Below, piece after piece: positions 41,408 through 49,962 of a stretch of 64,000 bases of DNA. The notes beneath the pieces are model-generated. The model searched no databases, was not told the DNA's origin, and worked only from the letters and a program-made list of their open reading frames with translations. Within the stretch, counting starts at the first letter, position 1. Each line of letters starts with the position of its first letter. Source of the DNA: Cohnella sp. SGD-V74 (GTDB taxonomy: Bacteria > Bacillota > Bacilli > Paenibacillales > Paenibacillaceae); contig NZ_PVYW01000010.1 of the NCBI RefSeq assembly GCF_003001675.1, positions 221,945 to 285,944 of the forward strand. The letters run 5' to 3'. A program made the position numbers and the translations under genes.

Positions 41408-44398
41408 TTACGGCTCCGGAATGAATTTCTCCGTGCCGTCCTGCTGCTTTTCGTAGGAATGGTCCATGGATGCTTCCTGAATATAGCCGTATGCCCAGTG
41501 GGCTTGCGTGACGTCCGGCCATTGCTGCGGCGCTCCGATCAGCGGCCCGCGTCCCAGCAGCCGGCCTACCATCGTGACCGCCTCGGCGCGGGTCAGCTTC
41601 GAATTCGGGCGGAACGTGCCGTCTTCATACCCGTATACGATACCTGCCGCATTCGCTTGCTCGATGACGGCTTGCGCCCAGCTTCCTTCGGTATCGGTAA
41701 ATCCTGCGCTTGCGCCCGTTGCATCGGGCAGCAGCGGAGCGATCGCGCTTGCCATCTCCGCCCGCGTGATCGGTGCGTCCGGCTTGAAGCCCCCGTCGGG
41801 ATATCCGATCATGAGGCTCATGCCGGAGGCGCGGTCGATGTAGGCCTTCGCCCAATGCCCATCCCCGACATCCGGGAAATCTCCAGGCGTCTTATCCTCA
41901 CCCCGGTCGAACACTCTGACCAGCATCGCAGCGAGCTCCGCGCGGGTTACGTTCCGGTCCGGAGCGAACGTCCCGTCGGTATAACCGGACAGAAACGCTT
42001 GATGCTCCGGGTTCATCCAGCGGACGACGGTAAACGTGCCCGTCTTGCCGGCGGAGACGGGAAAGCGGATCCCCGGCCGATCTTCGCCGTCATAGGGGAC
42101 GATGCTTCCTCTCGCCAGTTCCTTCGTGCCGTCGTCATACAACGCGAAGACCGCGACTCTCTTCAACTGCTCGTCGCTGAGCGGCGCGCCGCTCAGCGGC
42201 AGAATCGCCTCGTATCCGCCGCCGGTCGCGTTCGATCCGATCGTCATCGGGCGGCCAACGGTTTCCACCGTGCCGCCTCTCGCGGCTTCGCGTACGAGCG
42301 GATCCGTCGTTGCCAGCCTTTCGGTCGATGCGAGGTTCTCATCCCGGGTCGGTTCGATGCGGAAACGAAGCTCGTTCGTGACCCCTTTGAACGTTGTATC
42401 CGGAATGACGACACGCGCCTGCGTCGCGGAAATCTCCATCCGGATCTTGTTTTCGGACAGCAGCTCGGCCGAGGCCTTCGGGAACTTCACGACCAACTCG
42501 ACGTCTCCGTTATCTTCGTCCGGTACGAGCATCCTCGCGAAATCGGAACCGATCGCCTTGAGCTTGTCCGTCGCTCGGGCCGCCTGCTCTTTCGTCAGTT
42601 CGACCGCCGCTTGTCGGCGTCCGTCGCTGGCGGACGAACGGACGATATTGGCATTCGATACGAGAGACCCGCCGTTGCCGTCAACGACTTGAATCGCAGA
42701 CCGTCCGGAATCGGAGCCAGGCGTCGACGATGAATCCGGAACGCGCGGCGTCGCGCTCGCCTCGTTCGAAAATCCGCTGACTCCTACGGCGTTGTGCGCC
42801 TTCACCGCGAAATAATAAGTCGTACCGTTGGCAAGACCCGTCGCCGTGTAGGTCGCTCCCGTCACCGTGGTCAACGGCAAGGGATCGTACGCACCGGATG
42901 CAGTGCCGATATAAAGGCTGTAATAGACGGCTGACGTGACGCTGTCCCAGGCCAAGGACGCTTGGCCGTTTCCGGGAGAAGCCCTGAGATTGACGGGAGC
43001 ATGGGGAGGATTCAGGCTCCACTGGGCGTATACGGTCACATCTCCGTTCACGACGGTCGTCTCGTCGAAGCCGGTTCCGCCGCCATTCGGCTGCGTATTC
43101 CATCCGGCGAACGCATAGCCGGGACGGGTCGGCGGCGCGGGGAGGGCTGCCACCGTCTCGTCGTCCGTCACGCTTAAGGTCGAGGGCGTCGCCTCCGTAT
43201 CCCCGCCATTCTTATCGAACGCGACCGTGTGGGTAATCGCTTCAAGCTTTTTGATCTTGTGGTTGCCGCGGTCCGCCACAAACAGGTTCCCGTTAGGATC
43301 GAGATCGATCCCGAGAGGGAGGAACAATTGCGCCGATTTCGCCGGGCCGCCGTCACCGGAATCGCCGAATGCGCCGGTCCCGGCAATCGTCGTAATGATG
43401 CCGGTCGGACTAATTTTCCGAACGATGTTATTGCCGTGCTCCGCCACGTACAGCGTTCCGTCGTCGTCTACGGTGAGTCCGATCGGGCTATTCATACGGG
43501 CCGCCGTCGCCGGACCTCCGTCGCCGGAATAGCCGGCGACTCCCGACCCGGCCATCGTACTGATGTTCCCGGACGTATCTACTTTCCGCACCCGATTGTT
43601 ATTACGGTCCGCGATGTACAGATTCCCGCTGTCGTCAAAGTCAATGGAATACGGAGTATTCAACTGCGCCGAAGCCGCCGGTCCGCCGTCGCCCGAGAAA
43701 CCGGCAACTCCCGTTCCGACTACCGTGGTAATGATGCCTGTCGTTTGATCCACTTTCCGAATGGTATGATTAAAAATTTCCGCGAAATATAAATTGCCGG
43801 CGCTGTCCACGGCAACATCCACCGGACGGTTCAGCAGGGCAGAAGTCGCCGGACCGCCGTCGCCGGCATAGCCCAGACCGCCCGAGCCGGCCACCGTGCT
43901 GATGATGCCGTTCGTATCCACCTTGCGTACGCGCTCGTAGCCGATTTCCGCTATGTACATATTCCCTGCGCTATCGAAGGTCACGCCCCCAGGGTATCGC
44001 AATGTAGCCGAAGTCGCCGGTCCGCCGTCCCCCGAAGGGATGCTCCAGTTCGCCTCGACCCCGGGCGTTCCGGCTGCCGTGGTGATGATGCCGGACGTAT
44101 CCACCTTCCGAATCACATGATTATCCGAATCCGCAAAATACAGATTTCCGGCTGCGTCCACGGCAACATGGTAAACGAGGTTGAATTGGGCCGAAGCTGC
44201 CGGCCCTCCGTCTCCGGAGAAGCCCGGTGCGCCTGTTCCGGCGATCGTGTCGATCGTATAGTTCTCCGCCGCATAAGCGCGGCTCCCCCAGTCGGCCGGC
44301 AGCAGGAGAGCCGTGCCGTTCATCAACAGGATTGCCAACGCGATAAGGAGCAGCTTGGCTGCTCGTCCCTTCCGTAATTGCACATTGGCTCTGCTCAT
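41408..44398 (-). CDS. S-layer-anchored exoprotein with NHL, FN3 and SLH domains
   Basis: A 996-residue exported protein; ATG 44398 is chosen from a double ATG because GGGAGG then has normal spacing. The signal peptide is LLLIALAILLMNGTALLLP...RAYA. Residues 45-410 hold about six NHL propeller repeats (GTGAPGFSGDGGPA, VAVDAAGNLYFADSDNHVIRKVD). Then come an InlB/Flg_new-type beta-repeat (AFDKNGGDTEATPS, GYAFAGWNTQPNGGG), a fibronectin III domain (APVNLRASPGNGQASLAW), a domain of about 200 residues I do not recognise, and three SLH domains (GYTDGTFAPDRNVTRAE, GYPDGGFKPDAPITRAE, GYEDGTFRPNSKLTRAE). It should sit on secondary cell-wall polymer and bind a partner through the propeller. Confidence 0.88.
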   Translation of the reverse strand: MSRANVQLRKGRAAKLLLIALAILLMNGTALLLPADWGSRAYAAENYTIDTIAGTGAPGFSGDGGPAASAQFNLVYHVAVDAAGNLYFADSDNHVIRKVDTSGIITTAAGTPGVEANWSIPSGDGGPATSATLRYPGGVTFDSAGNMYIAEIGYERVRKVDTNGIISTVAGSGGLGYAGDGGPATSALLNRPVDVAVDSAGNLYFAEIFNHTIRKVDQTTGIITTVVGTGVAGFSGDGGPAASAQLNTPYSIDFDDSGNLYIADRNNNRVRKVDTSGNISTMAGSGVAGYSGDGGPATAARMNSPIGLTVDDDGTLYVAEHGNNIVRKISPTGIITTIAGTGAFGDSGDGGPAKSAQLFLPLGIDLDPNGNLFVADRGNHKIKKLEAITHTVAFDKNGGDTEATPSTLSVTDDETVAALPAPPTRPGYAFAGWNTQPNGGGTGFDETTVVNGDVTVYAQWSLNPPHAPVNLRASPGNGQASLAWDSVTSAVYYSLYIGTASGAYDPLPLTTVTGATYTATGLANGTTYYFAVKAHNAVGVSGFSNEASATPRVPDSSSTPGSDSGRSAIQVVDGNGGSLVSNANIVRSSASDGRRQAAVELTKEQAARATDKLKAIGSDFARMLVPDEDNGDVELVVKFPKASAELLSENKIRMEISATQARVVIPDTTFKGVTNELRFRIEPTRDENLASTERLATTDPLVREAARGGTVETVGRPMTIGSNATGGGYEAILPLSGAPLSDEQLKRVAVFALYDDGTKELARGSIVPYDGEDRPGIRFPVSAGKTGTFTVVRWMNPEHQAFLSGYTDGTFAPDRNVTRAELAAMLVRVFDRGEDKTPGDFPDVGDGHWAKAYIDRASGMSLMIGYPDGGFKPDAPITRAEMASAIAPLLPDATGASAGFTDTEGSWAQAVIEQANAAGIVYGYEDGTFRPNSKLTRAEAVTMVGRLLGRGPLIGAPQQWPDVTQAHWAYGYIQEASMDHSYEKQQDGTEKFIPEP

Positions 44399-44842
44399 CA
44401 TTTTCCTCCCAACAGTCGATTTATGATTAACAAACATACAATGTTTATTATTATGCTGGGCAAACAAGGCTTCAATGAGCAAAAATGGAAAATGTGTCGG
44501 TTAACGAACACATCATGTCGAAGTGTCGGGTTAAATTTTGAAGAAAGTCGGGGGATTCGGATGCGCGGGCACACGGGCCGCTCTGCAAAGACATTACGAC
44601 TCGGGCCGGAATCAACCGCGGTACGTTCTGCGCTCGCGATCAGGACAATCAATGTTTCTGCAGAGAGAGGCGGAATGGCGAATTAATGTTCGGAAAAAAA
44701 TGAATTTTGGATGGGTGTTTGTCCGAATGTTTCGGATGTATGATCCATTTACGAATAATTGGGCGGAAAACGACTTGACGTGTACGGATTGATCGGTTAA
44801 GCTACGTAATGGAAAAAGAACAAAGCATGTGATGTTCATCCA

Positions 44843-44950
44843 TTCGTATATCCTCGGCGATATGGGCCGGGGGTCTCTACCAGGAGCCTTAAATTCCTGA
44901 CTACGAAGGATGTGGGATACCCACACCCTTCGGCGGTCGGGATTTTTTTT
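44843..44950 (+). promoter_or_regulatory. Purine riboswitch (guanine class) with overlapping terminator
   Basis: The aptamer (44843-44907) has P1 TTCGTA/TACGAA, P2 CCTCGGC/GCCGGGG, L2 GATATGG, J2/3 GTCTCTACC, P3 AGGAG/TTCCT with L3 CCTTAAA, and J3/1 GACTAC. The base that selects the ligand is C (GAC-TA), which means guanine or hypoxanthine rather than adenine. The terminator stem starts at 44896: CCTGAC-TA-CGAAGG pairs with CCTTCG-GCG-GTCGGG across the TGTGGG/CCCACA hairpin and is followed by T8 at 44943-44950. It reuses the 3' strand of P1. The rest of the 44399-45001 gap holds no gene; a TTGACG at 44775 may be the -35. Confidence 0.85.
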
Positions 44951-45001
44951 ATGCTGTGTTCGGACGGCTGGAAGGGAAAAACCGGGAGGAGAAGTTTGCG
45001 A

Positions 45002-46435
45002 ATGAGTTATGACGTCATTGTGGTGGGCGCCGGTCCGGCGGGAATTTTCGCATGTTACGAGTTGACGAGAAACGCTCCGCACCTGAAGGTGCTTCTGGTG
45101 GACAAAGGGCATGAAATCAAGCGTCGCCACTGTCCGATACTTGAAAATAAAATCGAGCTATGTCCTCCGCCCGCGGGGAAAAAGGAATACGCGGGCTGCT
45201 TGCCCGCCTGTTCGATTACGGCCGGGTTCGGGGGAGCGGGCGCATACAGCGACGGCAAGTTCAACATTACGACGGAGTTCGGAGGTTGGCTGACCGACTA
45301 TTTGCCCCATTCGCGGGTGTTGGATCTGATTCGCTACGTGGATGAGATCAATCTGGAGCATGGCGCGACGACGAACGTGACCGACCCGACCACGGAAACC
45401 GTCCGCGATATCGAGCGCAGAGGGTATGCCGCCGGACTCAAGCTGCTGCGGGCGCAAGTTCGTCATTTGGGAACGGAGCAGAATCTGGAGATTCTGAAGT
45501 CGATCTACGACTATTTGGACAGTCGGATCGAGATGCGGTTCAAGACGGAGGTCGCCGATCTTCTGACGGTGAGGGAGGACGGCAAACACCGCGCCCGGGG
45601 CATCGTGCTGAAGAACGGGGAAGAGATCGGGGCGGGAATGGTCGTCATCGCTCCGGGAAGGGACGGCTCCGGCTGGTTGGCCGACGTACTGAAGAAGCGG
45701 CGGCTGGCGATGGTGAACAACCAGGTGGACGTCGGCGTGCGGGTGGAGACGTCGGACGTGGTCATGCGAGAAATCAACGAGCATCTGTACGAGGGGAAAT
45801 TTGTGTTTAATACGTCCGTGGGCACTCGGGTGCGGACGTTCTGCAGCAATCCTTCGGGCCACGTTGTCGTGGAAAACCACAGCGGCGTCATGGCGGCCAA
45901 CGGCCACGCGTTCAAAGATCCGGCGCTCGGATCGGCGAATACGAACTTCGCGCTGCTCGTCTCGCATAAGTTCACCGAGCCGTTCGATAAGCCGAACGAG
46001 TATGCGCGGGAAATTTGCAAACGCGCCAACGATCTTTCGAGCGGCGGAGTCATCGTGCAGAAGTTCGGCGACATTATGCGCGGACGGAGGTCGACGGCGA
46101 GCCGGATTAAGGAAGGCTTCATCGAGCCGACTTTGCACGAAGCGGTGCCGGGCGACTTGGGCCTCGTGCTTCCTTACAACACGATGAAATCTTTGGTTGA
46201 GATGGTGGAGGCGCTGGATAAAGTGACGCCGGGCATCGCCTCCGAGCACACGTTGTTCTATGGCGTCGAGGCGAAGTTTTACTCGGCGCGCCCGAAGCTG
46301 AGCGAGACGCTCGAGACGGAGATCGCCGGCCTCTACTGCGGCGGCGACGGCGCAGGCGTGACGCGAGGCCTGGCGCAAGCCGGGGCGGCGGGCGTCTGGA
46401 TCGCGCGGGCGATCTCGGAGCGGTTGGCGAAGTAG
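45002..46435 (+). CDS. FAD-dependent oxidoreductase, COG2509-like
   Basis: A 477-residue protein starting at ATG 45002 (GGGAGGAG upstream). The N-terminal dinucleotide motif is VIVVGAGPAGIFACYEL at residues 5-21, followed by VLLVDKGHEIKRRHCP and the Cys-containing KKEYAGCLPACSITAGFGGAGAYSDGKFN region, all typical of the uncharacterised FAD-dependent dehydrogenases of COG2509. The C-terminal GLYCGGDGAGVTRGLAQAGAAG is the second FAD-binding motif. The reaction is unknown. Its control by a guanine-class riboswitch suggests a link to purine or folate-like metabolism. Confidence 0.85.
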   Translation: MSYDVIVVGAGPAGIFACYELTRNAPHLKVLLVDKGHEIKRRHCPILENKIELCPPPAGKKEYAGCLPACSITAGFGGAGAYSDGKFNITTEFGGWLTDYLPHSRVLDLIRYVDEINLEHGATTNVTDPTTETVRDIERRGYAAGLKLLRAQVRHLGTEQNLEILKSIYDYLDSRIEMRFKTEVADLLTVREDGKHRARGIVLKNGEEIGAGMVVIAPGRDGSGWLADVLKKRRLAMVNNQVDVGVRVETSDVVMREINEHLYEGKFVFNTSVGTRVRTFCSNPSGHVVVENHSGVMAANGHAFKDPALGSANTNFALLVSHKFTEPFDKPNEYAREICKRANDLSSGGVIVQKFGDIMRGRRSTASRIKEGFIEPTLHEAVPGDLGLVLPYNTMKSLVEMVEALDKVTPGIASEHTLFYGVEAKFYSARPKLSETLETEIAGLYCGGDGAGVTRGLAQAGAAGVWIARAISERLAK

Positions 46436-46592
46436 GCGCTGGGCGGGCGCGGCGGGTTCGCTTGAGCGGGACTGGAGGGCGAGGCTTGCGGTTCGTCGGG
46501 ACTGAGGCGTAGGCGATGCTCGGGGCTGAGGCGTCGGTGATGCGTCGGGACTGAGGTGTCGGGGCTGAGGCGTCGGGGCTGAGGCGTCGGGG

Positions 46593-46913
46593 CCAAGGCC
46601 AGAAAAGTGCCTTGGCGGTCGGCGGCCGGGTGAGCGTGGCGAGTGTGAAGGCCAGAAAAGTGCCTTGGCGTGGGCGGTGTGTCGGGGCCAAGGCCAGAAA
46701 AGTGCCTTGGCGGTTGGCGGCCGGGTGAGAGTGGCGAGCGCGGAGGCCAAGAAATGGCCTTGGCGTGATCGGTGCGTCGGGGCCAAGGCCAGAAAAGTGC
46801 CTTGGCGGTCGGCGGCCGGGTGAGCGTGGCGAGTGTGAAGGCCAGAAAAGTGCCTTGGCGGTCGGCGGCTGGGTGAGCGTGGCGAGCGCGGAGGCCAAGG
46901 AATGGCCTTGGCG
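46593..46913. repeat. Hairpin array, seven units in a 55/40-bp alternating pattern
   Basis: Seven copies of a CCAAGGCCAGAAAAGTGCCT TGG type hairpin (stem CCAAGGC/GCCTTGG or its shorter AAGGC form) start near 46593, 46648, 46688, 46743, 46783, 46838 and 46891. Spacings alternate between 55 and 40 bp, so the true unit is about 95 bp and carries two hairpins. Copies 4 and 7 are a variant, GAGGCCAAG-RAATGG-CCTTGGCG. Degenerate GGGGCTGAGGCGTC repeats precede it from 46500. The gap 46436-46948 between convergent genes contains no gene. Confidence 0.85.
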
Positions 46914-46948
46914 TGGGCGGTATGTCGGAGTTAAGGCTGCGCCCCCGT

Positions 46949-48034
46949 CTACAGAGACCAGTAAGTCAAGGCGGACAGAAGCACGGAAGCGATGAACATG
47001 GCCGCAAGCGGACGGAGGGCGCGGCTGCGGAGATCGCGCAGGCTGACGTTCAGGCCCAGGCCGGCCATCGCCATACCGAGCAGCAGGGTAGTCGCATACG
47101 ACAGTTCGTGCAGCAGAGGCGCGGGATCGGGAAGCAGGGCGGGCAGCGCGAAGCTGCCGAACAGGCTGGCAGCGATGAAGCCGACGAGGAACCAGGGAAA
47201 CTTGAAGCCGCCCCCGGCCGTCCGGTTTCGATCGCGGGTCGTATCGCCGATCTGATCATTGGCCTGACAACCGACCCGATCGCCGCCCCGCAGGCTGCGA
47301 AGCTTGGCCGCGCCCGCAATGGCGAGGCACACTGGTACGAGCAGGGTGACGCGGCACAGCTTGGCGAGCAGACCGTCCGCCAAGGCGTCCGGTCCGCCCG
47401 GGGCGGCGGCCATGGCGACGTGCGCGACTTCGTGGAGCGTCAGGCCCGACCAGATGCCGTAGCTCTCCGGCGAGAGCGGCAGCCAAGGCAGCATGAGCGT
47501 ATAGGTCGTCGCGAATACGGTGCCGATCACGGCAATCAGCCCTGCGCTGATTGCCGTGTCTTCGTCTTTGGAGCGGAGCAGCGGAGCTGCGGCCGCGATG
47601 GCAGCCGCGCCGCAGATGGCGGTTCCGATCGCCAGCAAGGCAATCAATTTGCGGTCGGCGCGGAGCAGGCGGCCGATCACGAATACGGCGGCGAGCGCGA
47701 AAGCGACTGTCGCGCCGCTTCTCAGCAGGAGCGGCAAGCCCTGTCGCAGCACTTCGACGATGTCGAGCTTGAGGCCGAACAGGACGATGGCGGCGCGAAG
47801 CAGCGTGCCGGAGGAGAAGCGGACTCCCGCGCCCAGGGCGTGCGGATAGCCGAAGCGATGGCGGTAAGCGGCCGCCAGCAGCAGCGCGCAAGCGAGCGGG
47901 CCGAGCTTGGACGGGCCGGGAATGAGCGAGACGGTCCATCCGGCCAGCGCAAGCGACAGTGTAAGCAAGATGCCGGTCAGGCGCGGATGATTCGATGGCC
48001 AGGCGGCGATGGGGCGGATCGGGTTAGCGAGCAT
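46949..48034 (-). CDS. YeiH family putative sulfate exporter (UPF0324)
   Basis: A 361-residue integral membrane protein with about 10 segments. The start ATG 48034 has CGGAGG 11 bp upstream; a longer frame to 48076 lacks a site. Family stretches: LGAGVRFSSGTLLRAAIVLFGLKL, AIGTAICGAAAIAAAAPLL, TLMLPWLPLSPESYGIWSGLTLHEVAHVAMAA (split for length) and the C-terminal LLLGMAMAGLGLNVSL. A hydrophilic insertion (GGDRVGCQANDQIGDTTRD) interrupts it near residue 265. The family is linked to sulfur metabolism, and a LysR regulator is divergently encoded 122 bp away, as in E. coli yeiH-yeiE. Confidence 0.85.
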   Translation of the reverse strand: MLANPIRPIAAWPSNHPRLTGILLTLSLALAGWTVSLIPGPSKLGPLACALLLAAAYRHRFGYPHALGAGVRFSSGTLLRAAIVLFGLKLDIVEVLRQGLPLLLRSGATVAFALAAVFVIGRLLRADRKLIALLAIGTAICGAAAIAAAAPLLRSKDEDTAISAGLIAVIGTVFATTYTLMLPWLPLSPESYGIWSGLTLHEVAHVAMAAAPGGPDALADGLLAKLCRVTLLVPVCLAIAGAAKLRSLRGGDRVGCQANDQIGDTTRDRNRTAGGGFKFPWFLVGFIAASLFGSFALPALLPDPAPLLHELSYATTLLLGMAMAGLGLNVSLRDLRSRALRPLAAMFIASVLLSALTYWSL

Positions 48035-48156
48035 GAGGGCTGAGACCTCCGTTGTCGGTTCTGTTGCTTTCAGCATACTCGCGAATTTATAATAAGGAAA
48101 ATTAATTATAATTATATTAAATATAAGCATTTGATTATGATAGGAGCAAAACAAAC

Positions 48157-49197
48157 ATGGAGCAATCCCTGACGGTGTTCGTCGAAGTTGCCGAGACGCG
48201 GAATTTCTCCCGCGCGGCGGAGCGCCTGCACATGACTCAACCGGCTGTGAGTCAACACATCCGGACGCTGGAAGAGCGGCTGAACGCTCAATTGCTCGTT
48301 CGCAGCAACAAGTCGGTCGCGTTGACGAAAGCCGGAGAAATCGTCCTTCATCATGCCAGGGAAATCGGAGAGTTGTACCGTCGGATGAACGAAATGGTCG
48401 GCGAGCTGATCGGCCATGCGGGAGGGCCGTTGTCAATAGGGGCGAGCTACACGTTCGGAGAATACGTGCTTCCGCGCACGCTGGCGAAGCTGCACGAGAG
48501 TTACCCGGATATTCGGCCAAGCGTCATGATCGGCAATACGGCGGACATCGCGGAAAAGGTGCGGACTCGCGCATTGGACGTCGGAATCGTAGAGGGAGAA
48601 GAGATTGGATCGGGGCTCGATGCGGAGAGGTTGGCGGAGGACGAGATGTTCATCGCGGCGGCCGCGAGCCACCCGCTGGCGAATCTTCCCCGGGTCGAGC
48701 CGGCGCTGCTGGAGCGGGAAACCTGGCTCGTCCGCGAGAGAGGCTCGGGAACCCGGGCGGCCGCGGACAACCTGTTCGCTGCGCTGGGTATCCAGCCCGT
48801 CCGGCTGATGGAGCTCGGCAGCACGCAATCGATCAAGGAGACGGTAGAAGCCGGGCTCGGCATCTCTCTGCTGTCGCGCTGGGCGCTGCGCAAAGAGCTC
48901 GGGCTCGGCTCCTTGAAGCCGCTCCGCGCCGAAGGGCTTCCCTTCAGGCGGAGCTTCCATATTCTGTCTCGCCGGGGCGACTTGCGGACGAGGACGGTCG
49001 ACGCGTTCCAGGAGACGCTTCGGGCCGTGACCGACGAGATGCTGGCGGAGGACAACCTGAGCGGCAGCCGCAATGACAATCTCGATGACGGCCGCAACGT
49101 CAATCCCGATGTCAGCCGCAATGACAATCTCGATGACGGCCGCAACGACAATCTCAACAGCAGCCGCAATCGAAACCGCGACCGCGAACCAAATTAG
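48157..49197 (+). CDS. LysR family transcriptional regulator with a repetitive C-terminal tail
   Basis: A 346-residue regulator. Residues 1-60 are the LysR HTH (TVFVEVAETRNFSRAAERLH, TQPAVSQHIRTLEERL), residues 90-300 the substrate-binding domain (GASYTFGEYVLPRTLAKLHE, VGIVEGEE, ETVEAGLGISLLSRWAL). It resembles CysL/YeiE-type regulators and is divergent from the YeiH gene, its likely target. From residue 305 it carries a non-family tail of an 8-residue repeat (RNDNLDDG, RNVNPDVS, RNDNLDDG, RNDNLNSS, RNRNRDRE) encoded by a 24-bp minisatellite. Its stop codon overlaps the stop of the converging DsbA-family gene. Confidence 0.88.
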   Translation: MEQSLTVFVEVAETRNFSRAAERLHMTQPAVSQHIRTLEERLNAQLLVRSNKSVALTKAGEIVLHHAREIGELYRRMNEMVGELIGHAGGPLSIGASYTFGEYVLPRTLAKLHESYPDIRPSVMIGNTADIAEKVRTRALDVGIVEGEEIGSGLDAERLAEDEMFIAAAASHPLANLPRVEPALLERETWLVRERGSGTRAAADNLFAALGIQPVRLMELGSTQSIKETVEAGLGISLLSRWALRKELGLGSLKPLRAEGLPFRRSFHILSRRGDLRTRTVDAFQETLRAVTDEMLAEDNLSGSRNDNLDDGRNVNPDVSRNDNLDDGRNDNLNSSRNRNRDREPN

Positions 49198-49829
49198 CCG
49201 CCCTGGGCAATCTTCTTGAACGCCTCAAGGAACTGCGCAGAAGGATAGGCGCCGGACAGGGCGTACTTGTTGTCGATGATGAAGAAAGGAACGCCGGTAA
49301 TGCCGATGCCTTGAGCGGCGGCCATATCTTTCTCCACGTCCTCCTGGCCTTCCCCGTTATCGAGCAGCTTCCGGGCTTCGGAGGCGTCGAGTCCGAGCTC
49401 GGCGGCGATGTCGAGCAGAACGTCCAGCTTGGCGATGTCCCGGCCGTCCTCGAAGTAAGCTTTCATGACCGCCTCGATCCAGGTCGCCTCGTCCTCTTGA
49501 GGAAGCAGAGCGGTGATCCGGTGCGCCAGCACCGTGTTCGGCATGCGCTCCACCTTGTCGAAATGGAAGGTGACGCCTACGTTGGCGCCGGCCTCGGTAA
49601 CCCGTTGAAGCATCGGACGCAACCGCTCCGCTCCGCCCATCTTTTTCTCCATGACGCTGTTGAAAGGCAGTCCTTCCGGTGGCAGCGACGGATCGAGCTG
49701 GTAGGCGTGGTAGCTGACTTCGACCTCCTGGCCGGTCTGCTCCTGCCAAGCGTCGATCGCGTCGTTCATGTTCTTTTTGCCGATTCTGCACCAGGGACAT
49801 ACCATGTCGGAATATACGTCTATTTTCAT
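49194..49829 (-). CDS. DsbA family oxidoreductase (FrnE-like)
   Basis: A 211-residue thioredoxin-fold protein starting at ATG 49829 (MKIDVYSDMVCPWCRIGKKN). The active site is CPWC at residues 11-14. LDPSLPPEGLPF, NTVLAHRITALLPQE and GITGVPFFIIDNKYALSGA (cis-Pro loop VPFF) match the FrnE/2-hydroxychromene-isomerase-like group. There is no signal peptide, so it acts in the cytosol, probably as a disulfide or thiol oxidoreductase. It ends 4 bp into the LysR gene and is divergent from the aldo/keto reductase gene. Confidence 0.9.
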   Translation of the reverse strand: MKIDVYSDMVCPWCRIGKKNMNDAIDAWQEQTGQEVEVSYHAYQLDPSLPPEGLPFNSVMEKKMGGAERLRPMLQRVTEAGANVGVTFHFDKVERMPNTVLAHRITALLPQEDEATWIEAVMKAYFEDGRDIAKLDVLLDIAAELGLDASEARKLLDNGEGQEDVEKDMAAAQGIGITGVPFFIIDNKYALSGAYPSAQFLEAFKKIAQGG

Positions 49830-49962
49830 CGCGGACACCTCTTCGGATTGGAATGAGTCTGTTTCCCCTAGTATGGCAGACGGTCCGGCCGGATTCAATG
49901 TACGGTTTGAAAGGCGACGTGATACTATGGAAAAGACAACCGAGCAACGAGGAGGACGAAAA

